Of a stretch of 64,000 bases of DNA, positions 1-12,683 are shown one piece after another (positions within the stretch are counted from its first letter, which is position 1; every line of letters begins with the position of its first letter). Source of the stretch: Neospora caninum Liverpool (Eukaryota; Apicomplexa; Conoidasida; Eucoccidiorida; Sarcocystidae). The notes under the pieces are model-generated. The model had not been told where the DNA came from and ran no database searches. It was given only the letters and a program-made list of their open reading frames with translations. Where the stretch lies: the NCBI RefSeq assembly GCF_000208865.1, contig NC_018395.1, positions 6,659,157-6,723,156 on the forward strand, read 5' to 3'. Both the position numbers and the translations under genes were made by a program.

Positions 1-1715
1 TTAATTGGTGGCCGTTGATACTGGGGGCACGCCTGGGCTCCAGATCCACTACCACACGCACAAGCTTCATAGTGAAACAACAAACTTCACTCTTGCGTCC
101 ACCTAGGATGCTCAAGTCTAGTTCGAGTGGGGCTTAAGGTGAAGTTTAATCTCCACTGGTGATGATGGCATGATTGATTAATCTGCAGGGCTTCGCGGGA
201 CTGGGAAAAACGGTTTTCTGTGCTTCCAGGATATGGAAGCCTGCAGCACACGTGACCGCCAATGTCGGGGCGTTTTCCGACACAGTATGTCACACGCAAG
301 CAGCCTTGACACTGCTGGAACATTCGACGGCACTTGTCTAGTCAAAAGGGAATCCGGCACCGTGCCTACCGGACCAGACGGGTGCATCATATTGTGGCCT
401 CCACCGTTGTTTTTTGTTGTCCGTTACCAGAAAATCCATGTAAGAGTTGTGGCATGTGCAGTGCTATTAACAGACTGAAGGGAAGGTGCCCAGCAGTCTC
501 TCTAATGCTTCCACGTCGGAACCAACGTCGAGCGTTTTCGAATTTATAGAGACAATGGTCGTATCCGACACTGTGATTGTATATGATTGTAAGACGCGTG
601 GAACACGGAACAGGATCCTGGGCCGACGTTTGTATGTTTTGATATTATTCGAGTGATAGCAGGGCGTGCGAAGCCGACGAGAGCAACCAAGGCGTAGACT
701 AGCAAGCAGTTATCTCCCGCAGTATCCTCGCGGTAAAGGCGCGAAACAATTGCATTTTCAGTACGCGTGAAGGGACTTCGTGCTGGGGGGGGACCCCTGG
801 TAAATGCTATTGGATATTTGACGGGAGCTGGCGTTCACACACAGCTCATGTCACTCGGAGACCCGGTTTTCTTGCGTACGGCCTGGATGTGTTCGGCGCA
901 GTCAACGTAGCGTCATCATAGATGGTCAGTGGTATTCTTGATTTCCGTCTTGGTGTTGAATGTCTGGGCCCATCTTGTGTATTGAAAGCTCAACTCCCAC
1001 CTCGCGCTAGACCAGGGATACAACGGCATGAAGGTGCGTCTCATCATGTATTGACTTGGCCATCCGCAGCAACAAATTACAGCAGCCTGACGCCTGACGG
1101 TTTCGTCGCTTCGGAGTTTTTCTGTGTGCTCTGGGTCCCTCACTGCCGTGCCATTGGTGGTCACCTGAAGACGCTTCGATACTGAATAGGGTGCTATCAC
1201 CACACACCGTGTTGGGAAGCGATCTGCTGTTTGTCTCGTTACTACATCATTGCGCCGCCGAAGGCCTGAGTGGCGATCCCGCCCAAGGGCATTTCTGTTT
1301 ATGTTTCTGACGCTATGATTGGAGCCAAATATGCTTTCTCGAGAATTACTCCATTTTCGACGGGCGACAGCAGTTGTTAAACTCTACGCCTGGCGACTGA
1401 GGCGCAGTTGAAGCGTATGAGGCAGGGTTCAAGTGAATGAGCTATGTGCTGAGGACAGTGGAAGCTGAAAGCGGTACCAACATTCCAGAAGCAGAGGTGG
1501 AATCTGCTGAATTTGAGAAACTTCACAAACCTATTGTATGACTAGCTACAGTACCGCGTCTCAGCCACAAGCCTCACCGACTCCCTGAAAGAGGACCCCG
1601 CCGTCACCGGTATCGCGATACAGTGGACCTGGTTCTTGTGATGGTGGACGGACTATGCGGTCGCTGGAGGGTTGATATGTGGTGCGATATACCGTCGCGT
1701 GCGCCGCTGGTGCTC
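1..1715. other. Non-satellite flank, no recognisable gene
   Basis: This stretch lies before the first recognisable satellite core, which is at 1,740. The cores expected one unit length upstream of those in the next unit (near 670 and 1,050) are absent. Base composition is roughly balanced between the strands in the first lines, unlike the G/T-skewed array. Open frames are short (under 105 codons), overlap on both strands and resemble no family I know. It could be unique subtelomeric DNA or satellite too diverged to see by eye. I see no RNA gene or regulatory site in it. Confidence 0.5.
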
Positions 1716-1727
1716 TTCACTGGTGTC

Positions 1728-4305
1728 TAGATGCTGAGAGTAGGCACGCTGGCCTATATCATTGCCATCATAAGACTAGACGACCACGAGCCTTCTCCTA
1801 GGGCGAACAGATAAGCGCGACCTGTTTGTGAGGCGTGTGGGGGGAGCGGGGGGTCGAGTACTCGACTGTTGCTGTGACAGTACACTACCCACGAGCGAAT
1901 GAGGTCGAATATGGGCTCGCGCGTATGAGGCTTCAGTTGCACTGTCGGTGCGCCTGGACCAGTATCTGGTGATAAGCATTTGAAATGCGTGGGGGACGAT
2001 GGCGACCACCGCAGGTGTAGAGAGGCTTTTTAAGGGTTCGCCAGCAGGCCGTGTGTTGTATGGCTATTGATGCGTTGCCGAGGCACTACCGTAGGAGAAG
2101 GAAGTAAGCGGTCACCTGAGGTCGTGGCACGGGAGACGTGTTTGTGTTGTAGCCAACGGTTTGGGGAGGCGAGAAATCGCCCGGCTGCGCCGGACGGTGT
2201 GGCTCGTGGGATGCGCCGCGGATCTGAGTGTGTGACGCGGCGCCGGTATTTTCAGTGGTTGTGATGGGCATGTTGTCGAGTGAACATTTCGGCTGGAGCT
2301 GAGGCGGCGGATCTAGTGGGATGCCAGGGTCCAGAATACAGGCGCCACCACGTTTGGCATCCTGGTCCGGAGGATGCACCGTGCACCGCGGGGGATGGAT
2401 GGGAGACTGCGTCAGAGTCGGGTGTGGTTGGCGGGTCGCGGCAGTGGCCGCGGAGATGCCGCGGGTGTTTCATCTGTGGGGCATGCCTGTGCACTCGTGG
2501 AAGAGCCATGTAGCGGCAGGCCGGGGGTAGAGCTGCGTGGCTCACAGCCTGGATCCGGACCATGTTCTCTATCGTTGGTGGCTAGAAGTTGAAAGTAGGG
2601 ATAATGAATTACAACGCTTCCTGAGTAGCTTGTGGTTTGGTTGTGTAGCTGGTGTTCAGCGGGCTGCTCGACGCAGCCATGGCGTGCTGTCTACTGTAGC
2701 GTTTGTGGGATGGAGGTCGGGTATGCGAATGTATACCGGATTCACCGTGGATTAGCATAGTAGGCGGCAAACCGATTGTGGACTCGGCTTTATGAAGCCG
2801 GGCGAGCCGCACGCACCGGTCATTTCCCAGGAAGTCTGCCGGCTAATTTAGGTTGAGTAGGGGGGATGGCGGCGGAAGCCTGGGGGAGGGAGGGAGGTTA
2901 AGGGGGGGCAGCAGAATTGTCTTCTCATGGGAATCGATGTGTTAATGGGGCATTAATCCAGGCAGCGAAGGTAGGCAGCGGACACGCAAGGGCGCAAGCG
3001 CGGGTGGCGAGCTCAGTTTCCAACGGCTGGAATGGAATGAATGTTGCTGATTTACCTGGATGGCATGTTTTTCGGATGTGGCGGGACTCTCGCCATGTGG
3101 TGCGGAGGAGAGTCGCATTGTCCGGGAGAGGTTGGATGTGAAGTTTCCCGTTGGTTCGGCGCTACCGCTACCCACGGTCGGAAGTATCGGTTTCTGGAGA
3201 CGTCCGAGGGACGTGTCCCCCTGTGGTGAAGAACTCATCCGGCGTTGGTGTAGACGCACAGCGCAATGCGCGAGCCACGACTGCCTGCGTAGCGATGCCG
3301 ACGTCGGCTCGCCGATGCAGTGGGTGCCTCCATATGTCGACTGTCGCTCCAGATATCATGGATAGTCTCTGTGGAGGCCATTGTCACAGGAGTGCGAGAC
3401 GTCTGAGCGTGCACTGGAAGCCTGTTTCCTGAGTTGAGTATTTGTCAGCTGGCGAATGTAAGGACAGTGGCCTACTCTGCCGTGCCCGGCGCATCGGTAT
3501 TGGAAGCCAGCATCCGCTCCCTGCCGCCACCTAATAATAGTCGCATGTAATGGTGCAGATCGTGGCATGGCCTCGAGAACTGTATCGGGCGTTTCCTCGG
3601 GCCTGCGTTACACATGTGCGTGTTGCATCGAGTACAGGTTCATGGGACCGAGAACGAGGGCAGTCGGAGCAAGGTCGAGCATCACCGTCGTTGGGCTGGG
3701 TGGATGGTGTTGTTCGTGGTTCCTGGTGTGGCATGCGCCACAGGTTATGTGGGTGGACTGTGAGGCGCAGCCGTGTGTGTCGTACGCGGGTTGATGTGTC
3801 GTGCGCATTTCTCATGTAGATGGAGGAAGTAGGCGAGGTCGCGATGCGGAAGTAGGAGCGAGGCGTTGAATGGGTAGCGAGAGGGTAAATAGCCGGTGCG
3901 TGGCGTTCGAGACCAAGAGGCGTAGTTCGTGTCATAAGCTGTGCAACCAGGTGTATGGTAGGAAGCAGCAACCCAGCAGCGGATAGATAGATGCTGTCGA
4001 GGGTACAATACAAATGCCGTCGGTGTTGTCGAGCATGGCTTGTGGAATGGCGTTCTGGACGGGAGCGCGCCAGTTGGCAGCGTGTGTCAGATGACGGAGG
4101 TGACGTTATTGAAGATGTCCCACACACTCAGCCCGAGCTGGGTGTTTGTGGCATGTTTTTACACGCCGCGTCACCGACTGTGTAGGTGGGTATGTGAGCA
4201 GCCTGTCTGCTCACGCGACACACGATCTGTGTGAGGCCGAGAAGTCGAAACGCTGACCGTTATGCCTTCGACGGCGCGGCTGATGTTTTCCGCCTTGTTG
4301 GTGTT
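1728..4305 (+). repeat. 2.78-kb unit 1 (short, 2,578 bp)
   Basis: Units are delimited here at 12 bases upstream of the GTAGG of core e. This is the first recognisable unit. It is about 200 bp shorter than its neighbours because cores g and a are fused near 2,575-2,600: GTTGGTGGCTAG runs straight into AAGTTGAAAGTAGGG, removing the roughly 196 bp normally between them. The e-region palindrome has the variant form GTCGAGTACTCGAC at 1,853-1,866. Confidence 0.85.
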
Positions 4306-7082
4306 CAGCTGCTGAAAGTAGGCACGCTTGCCTAGATGATCTCTGTATTAGCATTATTAGACTGGACGGCCAGAAGCCGGTCTCCCAGAACGAACAGATA
4401 AGCGTGATCTGTTTGTGAGGCGTGTAGGGGAGCGGGGAGCCGCGTACGCGACGGTTGCTGTGGCAGATCAATAGCCACGCTCGAGTGGGTTCGAGTATGA
4501 AATCGTGCCTATGAGGCTGCTGCCGGCCGTAGTTACGCCTGGGACGGTATCTGATGATAAGTATTTACAACGACTGGGGGACGGTGCCGACCGCCGCAGG
4601 TGTAGAGAGGATTTTAAAGGGATTGCCAGCAGGCCATGTGTTGTATGGATATTGTTGAGTTGCCGGGGCATGGCCGCAGGAGAAGGAAGTAAGCGGTCAC
4701 CAGACCTGGTGGCACGGGAGACGCATTTGTGTGGGAGGCCACGGTTTAGAAGGGCGCGCAGTTGTCCCCCGGCTGCGCCGGACGGTGTGGCTCGTGGAAT
4801 GAGCCGCGCAGCAGAGTATGTGACGCGGCGACGATATTTTCAGTGGTCGTGATGGGCATGATGTCGAGTGAACGGTTTCGGCTGGAGCTGAGGCGGCGGA
4901 TCTACTGGGAAGCCAGTGTCCAGTGTAGAGCCGCCACCACGTGTGGCATACTTGTCTGGAAAATGCATCGTGCATCGCGGGGGGTGCGCAGCACAAGGCG
5001 TGAGAGTCCGGTGTGGTAGGGGGGTGCGGCCGTGGCCGCGGCGATGTCTCGGGTGTCGCCATTTTTTGTGTTATGCTTGTGGACCCATGGGGGACCCGTG
5101 TATCGGCGGTCTAGGTAGGACTGCGTAGCTCACAGCCTGGTTCCGGATCTTGCTCCGTGTTGTTGGTGGCTAGGACGATAGCGTAAGCGAGATGAATGGC
5201 GACCCACCTTCATCTGTCTGTACAATAGCCTGGGTGGAGTCGCGGATCTCTCTGCGGTGTTTTGTGTAGCCACGATATGTGGTCTACTGCGGTTTTATCT
5301 GGGTCGTGTAGCCTCTGGCAGGTGAACGTTTGCGGTTCGAAGGGTGTCCCTTGTCGTTGATGTTTAGGAATCGAAAGTAGGGAGGCTGGATTGCAACGCG
5401 CCGTGAAAACTATGTCGATTGCTCGTCTAGGTGGTGTTCAGCTGGTTGCACTACGCAGCCATGACGTGCTGTCTACTGCAACGTTGGTGGGATTTCGGTC
5501 GGGTATGCAAGTGCATGCCGGATTCTCCGTGGATTGGAAGGATGCGCGGCTAGTCCAGCGCGGACTCGAACTCATGAATTCGGACGAGCCGCATGCACCG
5601 ATGGTTTCCCACGGAATCTGCAGCCAGAATTAGGTTGGATGGGGGGATGGCGGCGGAAGCCTGGGGGAGCAAAGGGAGGTTAAGGGGGTGGCAGCAGAAC
5701 GGTTCCCATGGGAATCATGTCTTATCGGTGTATTAATCCAGGCTGCGCAGGTAGGCAGCGAACACACGTGAATGCAAACAGAACAGGCGAGATGAGCTGC
5801 CAACGTCCGGAGTGGAATGAATTTTGCTGACGTATCATGATGGAAGTTTTTTTCGGATGTGGCGTGCGTCTCGGCGTGTGGTGCAGAGGAGGGTCGCAGT
5901 GACCGTGAGAGGGTAGATGTGAAGTTTGCGGTGGGTCGGAGCTACGCCCGCGCACGCCAGGCAGTATCGCTTTCTGAAGTCAACCGAGAGACATGTCACC
6001 CTGTGATTGAGGACTCATCCTGCATCTGCGTAGACTCACAGCACATTGCGCCAACCCCTACTGCCTGTGTAGCGATTGCCGACGTCGGCGCGCCGATCCA
6101 ATGAGTGCATCCATATGTGCGTTGTGGTTCCAGATCTCATGGGTGGTCTCTGTGGAGGCCATTGTCGCAGGAGTGGGAGACGTCTGGGCGGGGACTCGAA
6201 TCCGGTTTCCTGCGTTGGGTATTTTTCAGCTGGAGAAAGTAGGGGCAGCGCCCTAGTCCGTCGCAGCGGCCACTCGATATTGGAAACCAGCGTCCGCTCC
6301 CCGGGGCCGCTTAATAATAGTCGCCTGTTGTGGTGCAGATTGTGGGATAGGCTCGAGTAGTGTATCATCACACGTTTCGCTGGACCTGCGTTAGACAGGT
6401 GCGTGTTGCGTCGAGTACAGATTCGTGGTAATGAGGCCGTTCCAGCGGGCCAGGCTATGTCTGTCGTTGGGCTGGGGTGGATGGCGTGGTTTGTGGTTCC
6501 TGCTCGGGCATGCGGGACGCGTTATGTGGGAGGACTGTGGGGCGCAGCAGTACATGTCGTATATGGAGTGATGTGTCGTGCGCATTTTTCATATAGCTGG
6601 AGAAGGTAGGAGAGGTCGAGATGCGGAAGTGGGAGCCAGGCTTTGGATGGGTAGCGAGAGGGTAAATAGCCGGTGCGGCGTGTCCGATATCAGAAGGTGT
6701 GGTTCGTGTCACAGACTTTCCATCCAGGTGTATGGTAGGAAGCAGAGACGCAGCAGCCGTTATCGAAGCAATATCGAGTTTACACCAACGCCGCCGGTGT
6801 CTCTGAGCATCGCTTGTGCAGTGGCGTTCCGAACTGGAGCGTGCCACATGTCACCGAATGTCAGTGGACGGCGATGGCGTTATTGAGGTTGCGCCGCGCA
6901 CCGAGTGCGTGGTGGTTGTTTTTTGGCATGTGTTCACACGTTGCGTCTCCGACTGTGTAGAAGCGTATGTGAGCACAGTGTCTAATGACGGAACGGAAGA
7001 TATAGATTGCGGACCGGGACGACGAAAAGCTTTATGTAGTACTTTTTACTACACGGGTGATTTTTTTTTCTGTGCTGGTGCC
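4306..7082 (+). repeat. 2.78-kb unit 2 (2,777 bp)
   Basis: This is a full-length unit with all seven cores (e at 4,318, f near 4,690, g near 5,177, a near 5,370). Its e-f segment, about 4,303-4,598, is nearly identical to 7,080-7,375 in unit 3, a lag of 2,777 bp. The palindrome core CGCGTACGCG is at 4,441-4,450. Confidence 0.88.
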
Positions 7083-9860
7083 CAGCTGCTGAAAGTAGGC
7101 ACGCTTGCCTAGATGATCTCTGTATTAGCATTATTAGACTGGACGGCCAGAAGCCGGTCTCCCAGAACGAGCAGATAAGCGTGATCTGTTTGTGAGGCGT
7201 GTAGGGGAGCGGGGAGCCGCGTACGCGACGGTTGCTGTGGCAGATCAATAGCCACGCTCGAGTGGGGTCGAGTATGAAATCGTGCCTATGAGGCTGCTGC
7301 CGGCCGTAGTTACGCCTGGGACGGTATCTGATGATAAGTATTTACAACGACTGGGGGACGGTGCCGACCGCCGCACATGAAGAAGGTCGTTTGGGTTTTG
7401 GCAGCGCGCCGTGTGTGGCATGGATGCTGATGCGTTGCCGGGACATTGCCGTAGGAGAAGGACGTAAGCGGTCACCAGACCTGGTGGCACGGGAGACGCG
7501 TTTGTGTGGGAGGCCACGGTTTAGAAGGGCGCGCAGTTGTCCCCTGGCTGCGCCGGACGGTGTGGCTCGTGGAATGCGCCGCGCAGCAGAGTATGTGCCG
7601 CGGCGATGATATTTTCAGTGGTCATGATGGGCAGGATGTCGAGTGTACGGTTCCGGCTGGAGCTTTCGGCGGCAGGTCTATTGGGAAGCCAGTGTCCAGA
7701 ATAGAGCCGCCACCACGCATGGCATACAGGCCCGGAAGATGCATCGTGTACCTCGGGGGGTGCATAGGACATGGCGTCAGATTCGGGTGTGGTTGGCTGG
7801 TTGCGGCCGTGGCCGCAGCGATGTCTGGGGTGTCGCCACTTTTTGTCTTAAGCTTCTGGACCCATGCCTCAAGACCCGTGTATCGGCGGTCTCGGTAAGC
7901 CTGCGTAGCTCACAGCCTGGTTCCGGATCTTATACCTTGTTGCTGGTGGCCAGGAAGATAGTGTAAGCAAGATGAACGGCAACCCACCTGCATGGCTCTG
8001 TACATTGGCCTGGGTGGTGTCGCGGGTTTCTCGTCGGTGTGTTTTTTTCCATGTAGCCACGATGTGTAGTCTACTGCGGTTTTATCTGGGTAGTGGACCG
8101 TCTCACAGGTGAACGTTTGCGATTCGATGAGTGTCCCTTATTGCTCATGCTCAGGAATCGCAAGTAGGGAGGCTGGATTGCAACGCGCCGTCGACACAAT
8201 GTCGATCGCGCGTCTAGGTGGTGTTCAGCGGGTTGCTGTACGCAGTCATGATGTGCTTTCTACTGCAGCGTTTGCGGGGTTTCGGTCGGGTATGCAAATG
8301 CATGCCGGATTCACCGTGGATTAGCAGGGCGGGCGGCTAGTCGAGTGTGGACTCGGCTTTATGAAGCCGGGCGAGCCGCACGCACTGGTCATTTCCCAGG
8401 AAGGCTGCCGGCTAATTCAGGTTGAGTAGGGGGGATGGCGGCGGAAGCCTGGGAGAGCGAGGAAGGTTAAGGCGGGAGCAGCAGAACTGTCGTCTCATGG
8501 GAGCCCATGTCTTAACGGGGCATTGCTCCAGGCAACGAAGGTAGGCAGCGGAAACGCTCCAGCGCATGCACCACTGGCGAGCTAAGCTGCCAACGGGCGG
8601 AATGGATTGAATGTTGCGGATGTATCTTCATTGCATGTTTTTCCGGATGTGGAGGGTGTCTCGGTGTGCGCTACGGAGGAGAGTTGCAGTGTCCGGGAGA
8701 GGTTAGATGTGAAGTTTCCGGTTGGTTCGGCACTACCCCCACGCGCGGTCGGCTGTGTGGGTGTGTGGAGGCGACCGACAGACATGCCACCCTGTGGTGG
8801 AGGACTCATCGGGCGTTTGTGTAGACGCATAGCACAATGCGCCAGCCACGAGTGCCTGCGTAGTGATGCCGACGTCGGGGCGCCGATCCAATGGGTGCGT
8901 TCGTATATGGATTGTGGCTTCAAATCTCATGGATGGTCTCTGTGGAGGCCATTGTCGCAAACGTGCGAGACGTCTGAGCGTGCACTGGAAGCCTGTTTCC
9001 TGAGTTGAGTATTTTTCAGCTGGCGAATGTGAGGACAGTGGCCTACTCCGTGGCAGTCGTCGCATGGATATTGGAAGCCAGCATCCGCTCTCTGCGGCCG
9101 CTTAATAATAGTAGCATGTAGTGGTGCAGACTGTGGGATAGGCTCGAGTAGTGTATCATCACACGTTTCGTTCGGCCTCTGTAATACATGTGCGTGTTGT
9201 GTCGGGTACAGATTCGTGGGACTGAGTGCGGTCGACCGGGCCGGAATAATCTCTGTCTCCCGTTTGGGGTGGATGATGTAGTCCTTGGTTCCACGTGGCG
9301 CATGAGCGACGCTTTATATGGGAGGACTGTGGGCCGCAGCAGTACATGTCGTATATGGAGTGATGTGTCGTGCGCATTTTTCATATAGCTGGAGAAGGTA
9401 GGAGAGGTCGAGATGCGGAAGTGGGAGCCAGGCTTTGGATGGGTAGCGAGAGGGTAAATAGCCGGTGTGGCGTGTCCGATATCAGAAGGTGTGGTTCGTG
9501 TCACAGACTTTCCATCCAGGTGTATGGTAGGAAGCGGCGACGCAGCAGCAGTTAGCGAGATCTTGGTGAGTTCACGCCAAGTCGGCGGGCGCGCTCGGCC
9601 ATGAATTATGTAATATATTTGTGCTCTGAACTGGAGCGGGCCACATGTCAGCAAGTATCAGAGCACGGGCGGCATTAGTGAGGGACGTGGGTGTTTGGGG
9701 CATGTTTCTGGACGCTGTGTCACCGACTGTGTAGAAAGAGGTGGGCATGTGGGCCCCGTGTCTCCTGACGTGACACGCGATCTGTATGAGCGCCGTATGT
9801 CGAAAAGCGTTCCGTTATACCTTTGAGTACATGAATGAATTTTTCTTCTGTGTTGTTGTT
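7083..9860 (+). repeat. 2.78-kb unit 3 (2,778 bp)
   Basis: Full-length unit. The palindrome core CGCGTACGCG is at 7,218-7,227. Its a-to-c part, about 8,260-9,040, closely matches 13,850-14,650 in unit 5. Its d segment near 9,360-9,535 matches unit 2 at 6,580-6,755. Confidence 0.88.
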
Positions 9861-12683
9861 CAGCTGCTGAAAGTAGGCACGCTTGCCTGGATGATTGCCG
9901 TATTAGCATTGTTAGACTGGACGGCCAGACGCCAGTCTTGCAGAACGAACAGATAACCCTGGCCTGTTTGTGAGGCGTGTGGGGGGAGCGGGAAATCGCG
10001 TACGCGACTGGTGTATGGCAGTACACTACGCACGTCGTGCGGGTTCGAGCATGTGCTCGTGCCTCTGGGGCTGCTGTCGGACCGTTGTTGCGACTAGGAC
10101 GGTATCTGCTGATTAGCGCTTGATATGAATGGGCGACGCGGCCGAGGACCGCGGCTGATCGAGAGAGGTTTGTTCAGGGTTCGCCAGAATGGCGTGTGTT
10201 GTATGGATATTGATGAGTTGCCGGGGCATTGCCGTAGGAGAAGGAAGTAAGCGGTCACCAGAGGCGTGGTGACACAGGAGACACATTTGTGTGTTAGCCC
10301 ACTGTTCGGAAGGCCGCGCAATCGTCCCGGAGTGAACCGGACGGCGTCACTCGTGGAATGCGCCGCGCATCTGAGTGTGTGACACGACGGGGATCTTTTC
10401 TGTGGTCGTGAGGGGCATGACGTCGAATGTACGGTTTTGGCTAGAGCTGAGGCGGAGCATCTGTTGGGAAGCCTGTGTCGCGAATAGAGCCGCCACCACG
10501 CGTGGCATACAGGCCCGGAAAATGCATCGCGCACGGGGGGGGGGTGCATGGCACGAAGAATCAGAGTCAGGTGTGGTAGGAGAGTTGCGTCCGTGACGGC
10601 GGTGTCTGGGGTGTCGCCATCTGCGGGACACGCTTTCGGACTCATGAGAGAGGTGTGTAGGGGCGGGCCGGGTAGGGCTGCGTGGCTCACAGCCTGGTTC
10701 CGGATCTGGCTCCGTGTTGATGGTGGCCAGGACGATAGTGTAAGCAAGATGAACGGCAACCCACCTGCATGGCTCTGTACATTGGCTTGGGCGGTGTTGC
10801 GGGTTTCTCCTCGGTGTGTTTTTTTCCATGTAGACACGATGTGTAGTCTACTGCGGTTTTATCTGGATCGTGGACCGTCTGACAGGTGAACGTTTGCGGT
10901 TCGAAGGATGTGCAGGGTCGTTTATCTTTACGAATCGAACGAAGAAAGGCTAGATTGCAACCAGCCGTGAACACAGTGTCGATTGCGCAGCTGTCCGGTT
11001 CACAGCGGGTTGCTCGACGCAGCCATGACGTGCTGTCTGCTGCAGCGACTGTGGGATGGCGATCGGGTATGCCAATGCATGCCGGATTCACCGGCATTAG
11101 CAGGTTGGTGGGATACTCGAGAGTGGGTTCGGCATTATGAAGCTGGGTGAGCTGCAATGCACGGCTCATTTCCCAGGAAATCTGGCGGCTGATTTAGGTT
11201 GAGTAGGGGGGATGGCGGCGGAAGCCTGGGAGAGCGAGGAAGGTTAAGGCGGGAGCAGCAGAACTGTCGTCCCATGGGAACCGATGTCTTAACGGGGCAT
11301 TAATCCAGGCAACGAAGGTAGGCAGCGGAAACGCTCCAGCGCATGCACCACTGGCGAGCTAAGCTGCCAACAGCTGAAATGGAACGAATGTTGCTGATGT
11401 ATCTTCACTGAATGTTTTTGCAGATGTGGCGGGTCTCTCGGTGTGCGCTACGGAGGAGAGTTGCAGTGTCCGGGAGAGGTTAGATGTGAAGTTTCCGGTT
11501 GGTTCGGCGCTACGCCCACGCGCGGTCGGCTGTGTGGGTGTCTGGAGGCGACCGACAGACATGCCACTCTGTGGTGGAGGACTCATCCGGCGTTTGTGTA
11601 GTCGCACAGCGCAATGCGCCAGCCCCGACTGCAGGTGTAGCGATTGCCGACGTCGGCACGCCGATCCGTTGGGGGCTTTCGTATGTGCATTGTGGCTTCA
11701 GAACTCATGGATGGTCTCTGTGGAGGCCATTGTCGCAAACGTACGAGACGTCTGAGCGAGTATTGGAAGCTTGATTCTGGCGTTGGGTATTTTTCAGCTG
11801 GCGAAAGTAGGGACAGTGGCCTACTCCGTGGCAGTCGTCGCATGGATATGGGAAACCAGCGTCGGCTCCCCGCGGCCACTTAATAATAGTCGCCTGTAGT
11901 GGTGTAGATTGTGGGATAGGCTCGAGTAGCGTATCATCATACGTGTCGTTCGGCCTGCGTGATACAGGTGCGTCATGAGTCGAGTACAGATTCGTGGGAA
12001 TGAGGGAGGTGCAGAAGGGTAGACCATCTCCGTCGCTGGGCTGGGGTGTGGTGTGTGGTCCGTGGTACCCGGTGGGGCATGCGCAACGAGTAATGTGAGA
12101 GGGCTGTGGGCGCAGTAGTATGTGCCGCCTGTGGATTGATGTGTCGTGCGCATTTTTCACGTAGCTGGAGAGAGTAGGCGAGGCCGAGATGCGGAAGTAG
12201 GAGCCAGGCGTTGGATGGGTAGCGAGAGGGTAACTAGCCGGTGCGCAGCGCTCGTTTTCAGGATGAGCTGTTCGTGTCACAGACCTCGAATCCAGCTGTA
12301 TGGTAGGACACAGCATCGCCGCAACCGTCTGAGGGATGATGCGGAGTTCAAGCCAAGGCCGCGGGTGTGCTCGAGTATGAAATATGTGAAATATTTGTCT
12401 TCTGGAGTGGAGCGGGTCACATGTGAGATTGTATCAGGTGACGGGAGGCATTACTGAGGACGTGCCACACACTCAACCCGGCGTGGGTGTTTGTGGCATG
12501 GTTCTGCACGCCGCGCCACCGACGGTGTAGGTGGGCATGTGAGCATCGTGTCTCCTGACGTGACAGGCGACACGATGCTCGTGTCTCCTGACGTGACAGG
12601 CGATCTGTGTGAGAGAGTGAAGTCGAAAAGCGTTCCGTTATAGCTATGACTGCAGGGCTGACATCTTCCTGTTTGTCGGTGTC
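9861..12683 (+). repeat. 2.78-kb unit 4 (2,823 bp, with 33-bp internal duplication)
   Basis: Full-length unit lengthened by a 33-bp tandem duplication at 12,548-12,613. The palindrome TCGCGTACGCGA is at 9,996-10,007. The segment 9,950-10,200 closely matches 12,775-13,020 in unit 5 (lag about 2,823). Confidence 0.88.
12541..12613 (+). repeat. 33-bp tandem duplication with 12-bp inverted arms
   Basis: GTGTCTCCTGACGTGACAGG occurs at 12,548 and again at 12,581. The duplication creates a perfect 12-bp inverted repeat, GAGCATCGTGTC at 12,541-12,552 and GACACGATGCTC at 12,569-12,580, with a 16-base loop. Other units have a single copy of this sequence. Confidence 0.85.

Noticed and set aside
4960..4990. 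GATGCATCGTGCATC inverted repeat near core g as a conserved hairpin
   Set aside because: Arms are broken in several units (for example near 2,373 and 7,740) without paired changes, so no constraint is evident.
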